This document shows, one piece after another, positions 55,169 to 64,000 of a stretch of DNA of 64,000 bases. How positions within the stretch are numbered: position 1 is the stretch's first letter; each line of letters starts with the position of its first letter. The DNA lies in the NCBI GenBank assembly GCA_041656735.1, contig JBBACY010000006.1:1-64000 (forward strand), given 5' to 3'. The notes under the pieces are model-generated. The model did no database searches. It was not told the DNA's origin and saw only the letters and a list, made by a program, of their open reading frames with translations. The DNA is from Perlabentimonas sp041656735 (GTDB lineage: Bacteria; Bacteroidota; Bacteroidia; Bacteroidales; Tenuifilaceae). A program made the translations under genes and the position numbers.

Positions 55169-56134
55169 CTACACCACAACAAATCGAAATAAAATTGAGT
55201 ATAGTATGCCTAACAGCATAACAACCTTAGAGAAGTTGCTAACCCAATGATAATCTGATTTTTTACTGGCTGTAAGCACCTTAACTACTAGAATGAAGAT
55301 TGGAAAAACAATAGTGCCAACAATATATCCCAACGAAAAATAGTCGAAACTACCAGTTGATAAATGATTTAGGTATGCACCAAACAAGTATGCAAGCACC
55401 ACAATGGTAAACATTAGTATGATTGCAGCAATGTCTCGGGCGCCGTTAACCCCAACTACAACTGGCAAACTTCGCCTTCCGAAAGCATTATCCCCCTCAA
55501 CATCTTCAATATCTTTAACAATTTCGCGGAAGAGCGTAAGAATAAAAGCAAAAATTGTATAACCCATAATCCAGTACATTACCTCATTAAAGGCAAAGGG
55601 CTTAAGCACCAATATTTGCCAGTAGGCTTTATGCAGCAAGGGTAACTCAAACAGAAAAGGCATTAATGGAACAACCGCAGTGAGTAGTGCAACCAGTAAA
55701 TTGCCGGTTAAAAGTTGACGTTTATACGATGTTGAATAGAACCAAAGCAATCCGGGTACAATTAAAAACACTAGGGTTAAAAATGGTTTCCCTATGCTTA
55801 CCGTAACCGCTGCACCTAATACAACACCAAGCGCAGAAAGGGTCCAGTGAAGGCTAATGGCAAACCGACGCGATAAATCTTTACCCACGATAACGGTTTT
55901 TGGTCGGTTAACCTCATCGGTACGGGTATCAAAATAATCGTTAATAACGTATCCTGCAGCGGTAATAAAAACGGTTGAGAGCATAAGCATAAAAAACAAC
56001 AGCTCGCTAAGCTGAAGGTGCATACCCGTTTTAGCAAGAATTGGCTGCATAATAAAAAACCTCATACAGTACATAGTTAAAGCAACTATGATAAGGTTTT
56101 TATAACGAACTAAACGTAATACTTTGCTTAGCAT
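55169..56134 (-). CDS. UbiA-family prenyltransferase
   Basis: 321 residues with eight to nine membrane helices. Both Asp-rich motifs are present: NDYFDTRTDEVNRP (about 65-78) and DIEDVEGDNAFGRRSLPV (about 198-215). Similar Bacteroidota genes are annotated geranylgeranylglycerol-phosphate geranylgeranyltransferase-like; the acceptor (menaquinone, haem or lipid) cannot be fixed from sequence. Clustered with the KdsC-like and DUF2520 genes. Confidence 0.9.
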   Translation of the reverse strand: MLSKVLRLVRYKNLIIVALTMYCMRFFIMQPILAKTGMHLQLSELLFFMLMLSTVFITAAGYVINDYFDTRTDEVNRPKTVIVGKDLSRRFAISLHWTLSALGVVLGAAVTVSIGKPFLTLVFLIVPGLLWFYSTSYKRQLLTGNLLVALLTAVVPLMPFLFELPLLHKAYWQILVLKPFAFNEVMYWIMGYTIFAFILTLFREIVKDIEDVEGDNAFGRRSLPVVVGVNGARDIAAIILMFTIVVLAYLFGAYLNHLSTGSFDYFSLGYIVGTIVFPIFILVVKVLTASKKSDYHWVSNFSKVVMLLGILYSILFRFVVV

Positions 56135-56143
56135 ACCTAATAA

Positions 56144-56647
56144 TTATTTAAGCCATAAATTGTTTAGTTTAAGCACTTGTTCAATAACGTCTCTAACACA
56201 CCCTTTGCCCCCACCAAAGTTAGAGATATACGATGCTAACTCAATAATTTCTGGAGCCGCATCGGCTGGGCAAGTAGGAAAACCAACTCGCTGCATTACC
56301 TCATAGTCTGGAATATCATCTCCCATAAACAGTATTTCAGAAAGTTCTAATCCGTACTTAAACCGAAAATCTTCTAAATCGTCTAGCTTATCATTCGAGT
56401 TTAAGTATATATCGGTAACGCCTAAACCCTTAAAACGAACGCTAACCGCCTCACTTTGCCCTCCAGTTATTATTGCAACAGGAAAACCAGCCTCAACTGC
56501 CTTTTGTATAGCATATCCATCGCGGGTATTAGATGAGCGAAGCAATTCGCCCGATGAATGAATAATAACCGATCCATCGGTAAATACGCCATCAACATCA
56601 AATGCAAAACCTTTCACATTCTGAAGGCTCTCCTTAAAATTTTTCAT
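56144..56647 (-). CDS. kdsC: KdsC-like HAD-IIIA phosphatase
   Basis: 167 residues, a capless C1-type HAD: nucleophile Asp17 and acid Asp19 (FDVDGVFTDG), IITGGQSEAVSVRF, and FMGDDIPDYEVM for the last Asp pair. KdsC hydrolyses KDO 8-phosphate in lipopolysaccharide core synthesis, but this family includes close relatives with other sugar phosphates; kdsA/kdsB are not nearby. Confidence 0.88.
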   Translation of the reverse strand: MKNFKESLQNVKGFAFDVDGVFTDGSVIIHSSGELLRSSNTRDGYAIQKAVEAGFPVAIITGGQSEAVSVRFKGLGVTDIYLNSNDKLDDLEDFRFKYGLELSEILFMGDDIPDYEVMQRVGFPTCPADAAPEIIELASYISNFGGGKGCVRDVIEQVLKLNNLWLK

Positions 56648-56662
56648 CTTATTACTGTAAAT

Positions 56663-57463
56663 CTAATCGTTGTAGTGTTTAAAATTAAGAATACTATTAC
56701 TTACCGAAAGGTACAAATCGCGCAAATCCTCATCAATTTCACTTAGCAGCGCCATATGTTTTTTCAACGTTTCGGAATCTCCTCGAATTGCTGGCCCGGT
56801 TTGCGAATCAATTGGATTTCCTTTAAGTGCCTTTTCGACCGTTTCTCTTATCAATGGTGCTAAAAGGCTAAAATCGAGGTCATATTCTTGCGTTAAAAGT
56901 TGACTTATGGCAAACATATGGTTAGAAAAATTACAAGAAAACACGCCGGTCAAATGCAAAATTTGTCGCTGTTTCGAATCCATCTCAACGGGAGTACCCT
57001 TAAGCGAAACTACGAGCTGTTGAAGTATTTGGTAGGTTTTTGTGTTGCTTGCCTCTAAGCAAAAGGGAACCTGAGCTAACTCCGCATCTCTCCCTTTTGT
57101 AAAGGTTTGAAACGGGTAAAAAACGCCGTAAGTATCAGAAACACCAGAAAGCACCTTAATCGAAGTGCTCCCGCTAGTATGCACCACAATTCCTTGTAGT
57201 TTCGGAAGGTTTTTAGTTAATTCGGAAATAACAGAATCAGATACGCACATTATGTACAAATCGGCATCGAGTCGTACATTACGAATATCGGTTGTAAAAT
57301 CGCAGTGCGCTATCTCGGCCAACGATTTGGCATTGGCCTCGGTTCGACTCACAATTTGCACAACGGTATGGCCTAATTCTGTAAGCGATTTGGTAAGCTG
57401 AAACGCTACATTACCAGCACCAAACATCACTATTCTAAGTAATTCTGATGTTTTTGCACCCAT
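56663..57463 (-). CDS. DUF2520 Rossmann-fold protein
   Basis: 266 residues: Rossmann domain with MFGAGNVAFQLTKSL, the NADP-like fold DLYIMCVSDSVI, and the DUF2520 C-terminal domain ( about 130-260). Reported function unknown; homologues often precede the KdsC-like gene in Bacteroidota. First gene of the minus-strand cluster. Confidence 0.88.
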   Translation of the reverse strand: MGAKTSELLRIVMFGAGNVAFQLTKSLTELGHTVVQIVSRTEANAKSLAEIAHCDFTTDIRNVRLDADLYIMCVSDSVISELTKNLPKLQGIVVHTSGSTSIKVLSGVSDTYGVFYPFQTFTKGRDAELAQVPFCLEASNTKTYQILQQLVVSLKGTPVEMDSKQRQILHLTGVFSCNFSNHMFAISQLLTQEYDLDFSLLAPLIRETVEKALKGNPIDSQTGPAIRGDSETLKKHMALLSEIDEDLRDLYLSVSNSILNFKHYND

Positions 57464-57692
57464 TATAAAATGGTTTAATTAGCAGATATAATTTGATTGC
57501 TAAGATAACGTATAATTTTTTAAAAACCTTACCCTATTCGGCTCATAATATTATTATGCAATGCATCATCCGTTTTGAAAATAATTGCCTCAAATAATTA
57601 TAAATGGCAATACTTTTAAAAAGAATTGTTTAAATTTCGACTACTGCATTTTTTTAGCCAATTTTGCTTTCAAATAATTACGGGTTTTAAAG

Positions 57693-58478
57693 TTGACAAC
57701 AAAAGTTCCACTTATTACGCTAACAACCGATTGGGGGCAATTCGATTACTATATGGGTATGCTTAAGGGAAGTATTATGTCAAAAATTCCCAGCGCCCAA
57801 ATAGTGGACCTATCGCACAGCATACCTAGTTTTAATATCCACAACGCTGCCTTTGTTGTAAAAAACAGCTTTAAATCTTTTCCAACAGGAACTATCCACC
57901 TAGTGTTAATTAACACCGAGGATAGTACTTCGGATCGCCTAATTATCTGTTATTATGATGGGCACTATTTTGTAACCCCCGACAATGGAATTTTAGGATT
58001 ACTTTTCTCCAGTTTACCTGACGATATCTATGCCGTTCCCCTTGAGAAAAAGGATGGTACTTTCGGCTCACTAAGCTCATTTATTAATGCCATTGAGCAA
58101 ATTGTAACCCCAAATGAGGAGGCAATGGCCAATGCTCGTATTACAGATTACGACAAGCGAGTTTCCCTTAAGGCGACCATCGACGAATCAATAATTACTG
58201 GTAGTATAGTTTACATCGATTCGTACCAAAACGCCATTACCAATATATCTAAAAGCTTGTTCGACAGAGTTGGACAAAACAGAAAATACAACATCTTTGT
58301 GCAAAGCAAACATAATATAATAACGAACCTTAGCACAAGCTACAACCAGGTTGCACCAGGCGAACTGCTTGCCATATTTAACTCGGTAAACTTACTCGAA
58401 ATTGCTATCAGGAATGGAAATGCCTCGGAGCTACTGAGCCTAAGCGTTGGCGGTAACGTTAGGGTAAATTTTATGTAG
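57693..58478 (+). CDS. SAM hydroxide adenosyltransferase (DUF62 family)
   Basis: 261 residues. Family motif TLTTDWGQFDYYMGMLKG at the N terminus with Asp13. It hydrolyses S-adenosylmethionine to adenosine and methionine. Databases often call it chlorinase/fluorinase, but halogenation is confined to a few specialised members. The start must be the TTG at 57693, as no ATG or GTG precedes the motif. Near mazG, with a 33-base gap. Confidence 0.88.
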   Translation: MTTKVPLITLTTDWGQFDYYMGMLKGSIMSKIPSAQIVDLSHSIPSFNIHNAAFVVKNSFKSFPTGTIHLVLINTEDSTSDRLIICYYDGHYFVTPDNGILGLLFSSLPDDIYAVPLEKKDGTFGSLSSFINAIEQIVTPNEEAMANARITDYDKRVSLKATIDESIITGSIVYIDSYQNAITNISKSLFDRVGQNRKYNIFVQSKHNIITNLSTSYNQVAPGELLAIFNSVNLLEIAIRNGNASELLSLSVGGNVRVNFM

Positions 58479-58511
58479 AATTTAGTTCGCAAAATTGATA
58501 TAAAACGAAAT

Positions 58512-59324
58512 ATGAAAATGAGCAGTAAAACAGGCACAAAAACCCCCGAAAGAGAGCAGGCGCTTCAGGCCTTTGATAAATTACTAACCATAATGGACGA
58601 GCTTCGCGAAAAATGCCCGTGGGATAGAGAGCAAACCATTAAGAGCATTCGTAACCTTACCATTGAAGAAACCTACGAACTTACTGATGCTATTACCGAT
58701 GGCGATATGGATGGAGTTAGAAAGGAGCTCGGCGATTTGCTTTTACACATCGTTTTTTATTCGAAAATAGCTTCAGAAACAAAACTCTTCAACATAACAG
58801 ATGTAATAAATAACATTTGTAACAAGCTGATTTACCGACATCCCCACGTTTTTGGTTCAGACGAAGTTAAAGACGCCAACGATGTGCTCGATAAATGGGA
58901 AGAAATAAAACTAACCGAAAAAGACGGCAACAAAACAGTACTGTCGGGGGTACCTAAAACACTTTCAGCGCTTATTAAGGCAAACAGGATACAAGAAAAA
59001 GTAAAAGCCGTTGGCTTCGACTGGGAGGTGCGAAAGCAAGTTTGGGACAAAGTAAACGAAGAGATGGAAGAGCTGAAAGTTGAAATAGAGAATGATAATG
59101 CGGATAAAATTGAAGCCGAATTTGGCGACCTGTTCTTTTCATTGGTAAACGCCGCTAGACTATACAACATTGACCCCGAAACGGCATTGGAGCGCACCAA
59201 TAAAAAGTTTATGAAACGTTTTGGGTATCTTGAAAACCAAACGATAAAGCAAGGACGCTCACTAAAATTAATGAGTCTTGATGAGATGAATGAAATTTGG
59301 GAACAAGCAAAAGCTTTTGATTAA
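58512..59324 (+). CDS. mazG: Nucleoside triphosphate pyrophosphohydrolase MazG
   Basis: 270 residues with two tandem MazG folds. The catalytic motif is EE-x2-E (Glu52, Glu53, Glu56 in IEETYEL) and E-x2-D (Glu72, Asp75 in ELGDLLLH). The second half repeats the pattern (EMEELKVEIEN, EFGDLFFSLVNAAR). Clears aberrant NTPs and can lower (p)ppGpp. An alternative ATG at 58518 fits equally well. Starts an operon-like row with the permease 12 bases behind. Confidence 0.94.
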   Translation: MKMSSKTGTKTPEREQALQAFDKLLTIMDELREKCPWDREQTIKSIRNLTIEETYELTDAITDGDMDGVRKELGDLLLHIVFYSKIASETKLFNITDVINNICNKLIYRHPHVFGSDEVKDANDVLDKWEEIKLTEKDGNKTVLSGVPKTLSALIKANRIQEKVKAVGFDWEVRKQVWDKVNEEMEELKVEIENDNADKIEAEFGDLFFSLVNAARLYNIDPETALERTNKKFMKRFGYLENQTIKQGRSLKLMSLDEMNEIWEQAKAFD

Positions 59325-59336
59325 TCCTAACACGCA

Positions 59337-60416
59337 ATGCTTCAGTTTCTTATAAAAAAGTTACTCTATAGTATCCTAGTAATTTGGGGTGTTGTTTCTC
59401 TCGTATTCATTCTGTTCAACCTTATACCAGGCGACCCGGCGCGTATGGTAATGGGACAACGAACCGATGAGGCTTCGCTTGCCGCAGTTCGTCGAGATTT
59501 AGGCCTTGATAAACCTCTTGCCTATCAGTACTTTAAATATCTAAACGACCTTTCGCCAGTATCCATTCACAATCCGAGTAATACGCACAGCTACATTTAT
59601 TTAGACCCAAACATCTATTCGGTTGGCTTTTCGCTAAAATTTAGCTCTTCAACAGCAATAGTTTTAAAAGCCCCTTACTTACGCCGCTCATTTCAGAGCG
59701 GAAAAAATGTTTCGGCTATCATTGCCGAAACGCTGCCAAACACATTTATACTAGCCATAACCGCTATGGTAATGGCCACGCTTGCAGGCATTGCGCTGGG
59801 TGTGGTTGCTGCTTTAAACAAAAACTCGTGGCTCGACAGAGTTTTGCTCGTATTCTCATCGTTTGGAATGAGCGTACCCTCATTTTTTGCCGCCATTCTT
59901 TTTGGTTGGCTTTTCGCCTTTGTGCTAGGCAAATACACTGGGCTAAACCTAACTGGTAACCTATTGGAAATTGACAGCTTGGGTGAAGTAACAAGGTTTG
60001 AGCTAAAGAATCTATTTTTACCTGCTTTCACGCTAGGAATAAGACCACTGGCAATAGTTACGCAGCTCACAAGAAACTCAATGCTCGAAACGCTTTCGCA
60101 GGATTATATTAGAACGGCCCACGCAAAAGGCCTATCAATATCACGCATTGTGTGGAAACACGCTCTAAAAAACTCCTTAAACCCAGTTGTTTCAGCAATA
60201 TCAGGGTGGTTTGCCTCGCTTATGGCTGGCGTTGTGTTTGTTGAGTACATTTTTGGGTGGAGAGGTTTAGGTTACGTTGTTGTAGATGCGCTTAACAGCT
60301 ACGATGTACCAGTTGTACTTGGCTCAGTTATAACCATTTCAATTGTTTTTGTTGTGGTCAATTTTTTTGTTGACATAGCATACTCAATGCTCGACCCAAG
60401 GATAAGGCTAGCCTAA
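59337..60416 (+). CDS. DppB/OppB-type ABC transporter permease
   Basis: 359 residues, six membrane helices with the binding-protein-dependent transport signature YIRTAHAKGLSISRIVWKHALKNSLNP-like in the last third and FNLIPGDPARMVMGQR after helix 1. Unusually long periplasmic segment (about 75-130) with no counterpart recalled. It stands alone: no DppC-type partner, ATPase or binding protein is next to it, so partners must be elsewhere if it acts in transport. Confidence 0.88.
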   Translation: MLQFLIKKLLYSILVIWGVVSLVFILFNLIPGDPARMVMGQRTDEASLAAVRRDLGLDKPLAYQYFKYLNDLSPVSIHNPSNTHSYIYLDPNIYSVGFSLKFSSSTAIVLKAPYLRRSFQSGKNVSAIIAETLPNTFILAITAMVMATLAGIALGVVAALNKNSWLDRVLLVFSSFGMSVPSFFAAILFGWLFAFVLGKYTGLNLTGNLLEIDSLGEVTRFELKNLFLPAFTLGIRPLAIVTQLTRNSMLETLSQDYIRTAHAKGLSISRIVWKHALKNSLNPVVSAISGWFASLMAGVVFVEYIFGWRGLGYVVVDALNSYDVPVVLGSVITISIVFVVVNFFVDIAYSMLDPRIRLA

Positions 60417-60438
60417 CCCAATAAATAGATTTTATTTG

Positions 60439-60446
60439 TATATTTG
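60439..60446 (+). promoter_or_regulatory. -7 box for tpiA
   Basis: TATATTTG 56 bases before the tpiA ATG; no clear -33 element. Confidence 0.4.
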
Positions 60447-60501
60447 AAAGGCTTTGACAAGCATAATACACAACTTTTAACACCTATTTAAACAACTTAT
60501 A

Positions 60502-61263
60502 ATGAGAAAACAAATTGTAGCAGGAAACTGGAAAATGAACACAACCCCCGAGGAAGGTTTAGCTCTTGTTGAAAGAATTAAGGAGCTTTCAGGGTCGGTT
60601 CCAAGTGATGTTGAAATCATTGTGTCGCCCCCATTTACCCACTTATATGCTGTTTCATCGAGCATAAAAAACAGCCGTGTTCAGACCAGCAGTCAAAATT
60701 GCGCTGCTTGGGAAAAAGGGGCATACACCGGTGAAGTTTCCGTTGATATGATTTCGGCGGTTGGAGCAAGTTACGTAATAATTGGGCACTCGGAGCGTCG
60801 GGAGTATTTTAACGAAACCAGCGAAACCTTGCTCAAAAAAATTGAGCTCTCGTTATCAAGAAAATTAACACCCATTTTCTGCTGTGGCGAGGTACTCGAA
60901 GAGCGTGATGCCAACAAGCATTTTGATACGGTTAAAACCCAAATTAACGAGGTACTTTTCAAGCTTGAACCCAAGCAAGCACAAAAAGTAATTATTGCTT
61001 ATGAACCCATTTGGGCTATTGGCACCGGAAGAACCGCAACGCCAGACCAAGCGCAAGAAATGCACTCGTTCATTAGAAGCATAGTAGCAACGAAATTTGG
61101 AACTGATGTGGCAAACAACGTGAGCATACTTTACGGTGGCAGCTGCAAGCCCGATAACGCAACCGAAATATTTGCAAAACCCGATGTTGACGGGGGCTTA
61201 ATTGGAGGTGCTTCACTTAGCGCTAGCGATTTTATTGCCATTGCCAAATCGTTTCCACAGTAA
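60502..61263 (+). CDS. tpiA: Triosephosphate isomerase
   Basis: 253 residues, TIM barrel. Active-site Asn9 and Lys11 (GNWKMN), His96 (GHSERREYF) and Glu168 (AYEPIWAIGTG) all present. Glycolysis/gluconeogenesis enzyme. Two bases before prmA; tpiA-prmA plus the large exported protein look like one transcript. Confidence 0.97.
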   Translation: MRKQIVAGNWKMNTTPEEGLALVERIKELSGSVPSDVEIIVSPPFTHLYAVSSSIKNSRVQTSSQNCAAWEKGAYTGEVSVDMISAVGASYVIIGHSERREYFNETSETLLKKIELSLSRKLTPIFCCGEVLEERDANKHFDTVKTQINEVLFKLEPKQAQKVIIAYEPIWAIGTGRTATPDQAQEMHSFIRSIVATKFGTDVANNVSILYGGSCKPDNATEIFAKPDVDGGLIGGASLSASDFIAIAKSFPQ

Positions 61264-61265
61264 TT

Positions 61266-62102
61266 ATGGACTACACAGAAGTATTAATTAGCATAACTCC
61301 GCATAGCCAGCAAAATACCGAAATACTTACTGCATTGCTAGCTGATATTGGGTTTGATAGCTTTGTAGAAGTTGAAAATTCGCTTGCGGCATATATTCCC
61401 ACAAAACAAGCACAAAATCTTGACCTTGATTTGTTTGTAAAAAATCTGAATCTTGATGCAAGCGTTACATTTACAGCTAAAAACATAAAAGACGAGAACT
61501 GGAATAAGCAATGGGAATCGAACTTTAATCCGGTAACCGTTTTAGATTACTGCCGCATTAGGGCACCATTTCACAACCCCGAAAACGGGTATGCCCTCGA
61601 AATAGTAATGGAACCCAAAATGGCTTTCGGCACTGGCCATCACCAAACCACGTGGCTAATGATTTGGCAATTGTTTAACCTAAATTTAAAAGGTAAATCG
61701 GTGCTCGATATGGGTTGCGGTACAGGTGTTTTAGCTATTATTGCTGAAAAACTAGGCGCAACAAACCTAACAGCTATTGATATTGACGAGTGGGCCTATG
61801 CGAATACGTGCGAAAATGTGCTAGCAAACAACTGCTTTAAAATTGAGGTCGACCTTAACGATGCCAATGGATTGCAGGACAAAACCTTCGATATTATTCT
61901 TGCAAACATCAACAGAAATATTTTACTAAATGATATTCCGACCTACGCAAAACACTTAAACCTCAACGGGGTTCTGGTAATGAGCGGAATACTAAAGCAA
62001 GACACGGACCTTATTATCCAAAAAGCCAAAGAATTTGGCCTTCAAACAACAAGCACACGTTACAAAGACGATTGGGCATCGATTGTAACATTAAAAAGCT
62101 AA
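61266..62102 (+). CDS. prmA: Ribosomal protein L11 methyltransferase
   Basis: 278 residues. SAM-binding motif VLDMGCGTGVLAII (146-159), upstream GTGHHQTTWLM and downstream LANINRNILL. The N-terminal domain (1-60) recognises L11 (DIGFDSFVEVENSLAAYIP). Fits PrmA of Bacteroidota. Confidence 0.93.
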   Translation: MDYTEVLISITPHSQQNTEILTALLADIGFDSFVEVENSLAAYIPTKQAQNLDLDLFVKNLNLDASVTFTAKNIKDENWNKQWESNFNPVTVLDYCRIRAPFHNPENGYALEIVMEPKMAFGTGHHQTTWLMIWQLFNLNLKGKSVLDMGCGTGVLAIIAEKLGATNLTAIDIDEWAYANTCENVLANNCFKIEVDLNDANGLQDKTFDIILANINRNILLNDIPTYAKHLNLNGVLVMSGILKQDTDLIIQKAKEFGLQTTSTRYKDDWASIVTLKS

Positions 62103-62114
62103 ACCATTTGCATT

Positions 62115-64000
62115 ATGACATCTCCTTTCACCCTAAAACTTACTATACTGCTGGCTTTAGTGACTATAATGAGTACAAGCTACGCTCAGCGAATTACCAG
62201 TTTCTCGACCGAGCCAGAATTTTTCCCAATTGAACTTGAAAGTATAACTAAAAGTCAGGTGCAAAAGGAAGATGACAACCTGCTAAATAAATTTAAGCTA
62301 TTTTGGAGTTCCGACACCATATCTCTAGAGCAAAAGGAGCAAATTATTGCCATATCAAATCTACTTCTGGCTAAAAGCGCCGTTAACTTATCTCATTTTT
62401 TCACATTCACTAAAACCATAATGCTCTACTCTGAAAGTAAAAAATTTCAAGATGAGTTTAACACTTGGTTAAAAGGCCTTTATGAATTTGCTAAAACCGA
62501 TAATCGTTCAATAAGCTGGTTAAGTAGCTTTCTAGATAACTCTTTATCTCTTTTCACCCGAGGGGTTTTTGCCAAAAATCCAGCATTCGAATGGAAAGTT
62601 AGCAACAATAATTTCAACTACTCATTCAATACAACCCTCACCCTAAAGTTTAATGATGCTAACCTAATATGCCAGAACAGGACAGACTCCATCGCAATTC
62701 AATCAACACTAGGAGAGTATTTTCCCCTAAAAAATGAGATTAAAGGGAAAGGTGGTAAGGTTACCTGGATACGCAGTCGGTTTCCTGAAAACGAAATATT
62801 TGCAACCCTATCCAACTATACTGTCAATACCACACGCAACCAGTATGAGGCCGATTCGGTTTTATTTACAAACCTCGATTATTTTGACCACCCCTCTTTA
62901 GGCAAACTAACCGATAAAATTACTGGTGCATCAAACCCCGCCAACGTGGCGTATCCTGAGTTTTACACCTACGACCAACGCCATAAAATTGAAAACTTTT
63001 TTGATGGTGTAAGTTTCGATGGTGGATACTATATGCTGGGCTCACAATTTATAGGAAATGGAACGAAGGACAACCCAGCCATAATTGAAATAAAACGTAA
63101 TAACCAAGATTTTCTTCGAGTTGAAGCAAAAACATACATCTTTCTTCGCACAACTGTAATGTCAGACTATGCGCGCATTCGCTTTCAACTTGGAACCGAC
63201 TCTCTATACCATACAGGCTTGGGCTTTTTATACAATGACCAAAAGAAGCTAGTTACGATAGCCCCAACAAATATGCTAACCACACAAAGCCCAATACTAA
63301 GCACTTACCATAACTTTTCGATAACCTTTGGCCAACTACAATGGCAACTTGGCGAAGAGGAACTTAATTTCAGTGCCCCTATGGGCTCATCGCAAAGTAG
63401 GGCCATTTTTGAGTCGAACAACTTTTTTAACGAGGAGATATTCGACCAAATTATGGGGCGCGACGAGCAGCATCCGCTGTTTGCCGTCGCAAATTTTACC
63501 AGTAAAATTAAATCGAAAGAATTTAAGGTTGAGCAGTTCTCGCAGTACCTTCGTAAAAGCAATGACCAAGTACGAATAGAAATTATGCGCCTGGCAATGC
63601 AAGGGTACCTCTTGTACGAATTTGAAACGGGTGATGTATACGTACTATCAAAACTATACGATGCCATACGCGCCAAAGGAAAGTTTATTGATTACGATGT
63701 GCTTAAATTTAGCTCGTTTGTTGAAAGTGGAAACAATGCCAAGCTAAACCTAAACACCCTCGAAATGGCCATAAGAGGGGTTGAAAACGTATCGATTAGC
63801 GACTCGCAAAACGTTTTTCTTTATCCAACACGCAACGAACTTACGCTTAAAAAAAATAGAAACTTTGAATTTAATGGTAAGGTTGAAGCTGGGATGTTCG
63901 TTTTTTATGGCAACGAGTTTAACTTCGATTACGAAAACTTTAGAATCAACTCCGAACTTATTGACTCACTCAACCTAAAGTACCAAACAAATGATATCGA
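62115..64000 (+). CDS. Large exported protein of unknown function, truncated by the window
   Basis: Open from an ATG at 62115 to the last base (628 complete codons, no stop). Signal peptide at 1-25 (LTILLALVTIMSTSYAQ). No recognised domain in the part seen; it alternates strand- and helix-rich segments with WLKGLYEFAKTDN, SNPANVAYPEFYTY and EIKRNNQDFLRV. Similar large periplasmic proteins of unknown function occur in Bacteroidota. It begins 12 bases after prmA. The C-terminal half, including any sorting domain, lies outside. Confidence 0.75.
   Translation, partial: MTSPFTLKLTILLALVTIMSTSYAQRITSFSTEPEFFPIELESITKSQVQKEDDNLLNKFKLFWSSDTISLEQKEQIIAISNLLLAKSAVNLSHFFTFTKTIMLYSESKKFQDEFNTWLKGLYEFAKTDNRSISWLSSFLDNSLSLFTRGVFAKNPAFEWKVSNNNFNYSFNTTLTLKFNDANLICQNRTDSIAIQSTLGEYFPLKNEIKGKGGKVTWIRSRFPENEIFATLSNYTVNTTRNQYEADSVLFTNLDYFDHPSLGKLTDKITGASNPANVAYPEFYTYDQRHKIENFFDGVSFDGGYYMLGSQFIGNGTKDNPAIIEIKRNNQDFLRVEAKTYIFLRTTVMSDYARIRFQLGTDSLYHTGLGFLYNDQKKLVTIAPTNMLTTQSPILSTYHNFSITFGQLQWQLGEEELNFSAPMGSSQSRAIFESNNFFNEEIFDQIMGRDEQHPLFAVANFTSKIKSKEFKVEQFSQYLRKSNDQVRIEIMRLAMQGYLLYEFETGDVYVLSKLYDAIRAKGKFIDYDVLKFSSFVESGNNAKLNLNTLEMAIRGVENVSISDSQNVFLYPTRNELTLKKNRNFEFNGKVEAGMFVFYGNEFNFDYENFRINSELIDSLNLKYQTNDI

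Noticed and set aside
57693..58478. Chlorinase or fluorinase activity
   Set aside because: The family is mostly SAM hydrolase; no halogenase-associated genes are near.
58832..59200. 122-codon Ser-rich ORF antisense to mazG
   Set aside because: Low-complexity product typical of the reverse strand of Glu/Lys-rich coding sequence.

Overview
The window reads as a chromosomal segment of a Bacteroidota bacterium, most likely of the Bacteroidales/Marinilabiliales sphere; no 16S gene or other decisive marker is present, so family and genus cannot be fixed. Evidence: two type IX secretion cargo proteins (a gingipain-like C25 protease with a type A sorting tail and a protein with a gliding-motility-type type B tail), promoters of the Bacteroidota TTTG / TAnnTTTG form, a TonB receptor with an N-terminal carboxypeptidase-like domain, the pair LemA-DUF3137, the neighbourhood RelA/SpoT - Fur - PurA, and several genes that seem to start at TTG or GTG with no clear Shine-Dalgarno sequence. 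No rRNA, tRNA, CRISPR array, prophage or intact insertion sequence was seen.

Layout. 1-1013 is a non-coding block of REP hairpins with two decayed 3' ends of a RAYT-type transposase. 1140-5354 (minus) holds tripeptidase T, an OPT-family oligopeptide transporter and PgeF. 5592-7246 (plus) is a three-gene unit: six-helix membrane protein, winged-helix regulator, exported TPR protein. 7363-9661 (minus) is the carotenoid pair crtI-crtB. 9935-18153 carries mnmA, a TPR/SpoIIE phosphatase, a nucleoid-associated protein, DUF5063 plus a DEDDy exonuclease, yaaA and glutaminase. 18234-26415 has the C25 protease, a single-domain response regulator, uvrB and a C69 dipeptidase. 26505-27077 is a lipoprotein gene with a damaged or non-standard start. 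27444-28634 is an MFS transporter.

28659-33134 is a thiamine salvage operon: promoter, TPP riboswitch, TonB-dependent receptor, PnuC/PnuT-type permease and thiamine pyrophosphokinase. Between the last two lies a composite heptamer repeat able to form G-quadruplexes. 33201-43585 is a mixed metabolic and regulatory stretch: ilvE, two cupins, a DUF6051-like hydrolase, two LytTR regulators, a PepSY membrane protein, lemA-DUF3137, an HD hydrolase, a CoA-binding protein and thioredoxin. 43916-45879 is an overlapping trio of exported alpha/beta hydrolase, ECF sigma factor and four-helix membrane protein. 46027-50538 (minus) is purA, a Fur-family regulator and a RelA/SpoT homologue. 50645-57463 (minus) is a T9SS cargo protein, an M16 peptidase pair and a UbiA - KdsC-like - DUF2520 cluster. 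57693 to the end (plus) is SAM hydrolase, mazG, a lone DppB-like permease, tpiA, prmA and a large exported protein cut by the window edge.

No gene cassette here is convincingly a wholly new system. The most distinctive signals are in non-coding DNA: the G-quadruplex-prone composite repeat inside the thiamine operon, the predicted RBS-sequestering platform of the TPP riboswitch, palindromes overlapping the uvrB and PepSY promoters, and the decayed REP/RAYT array.
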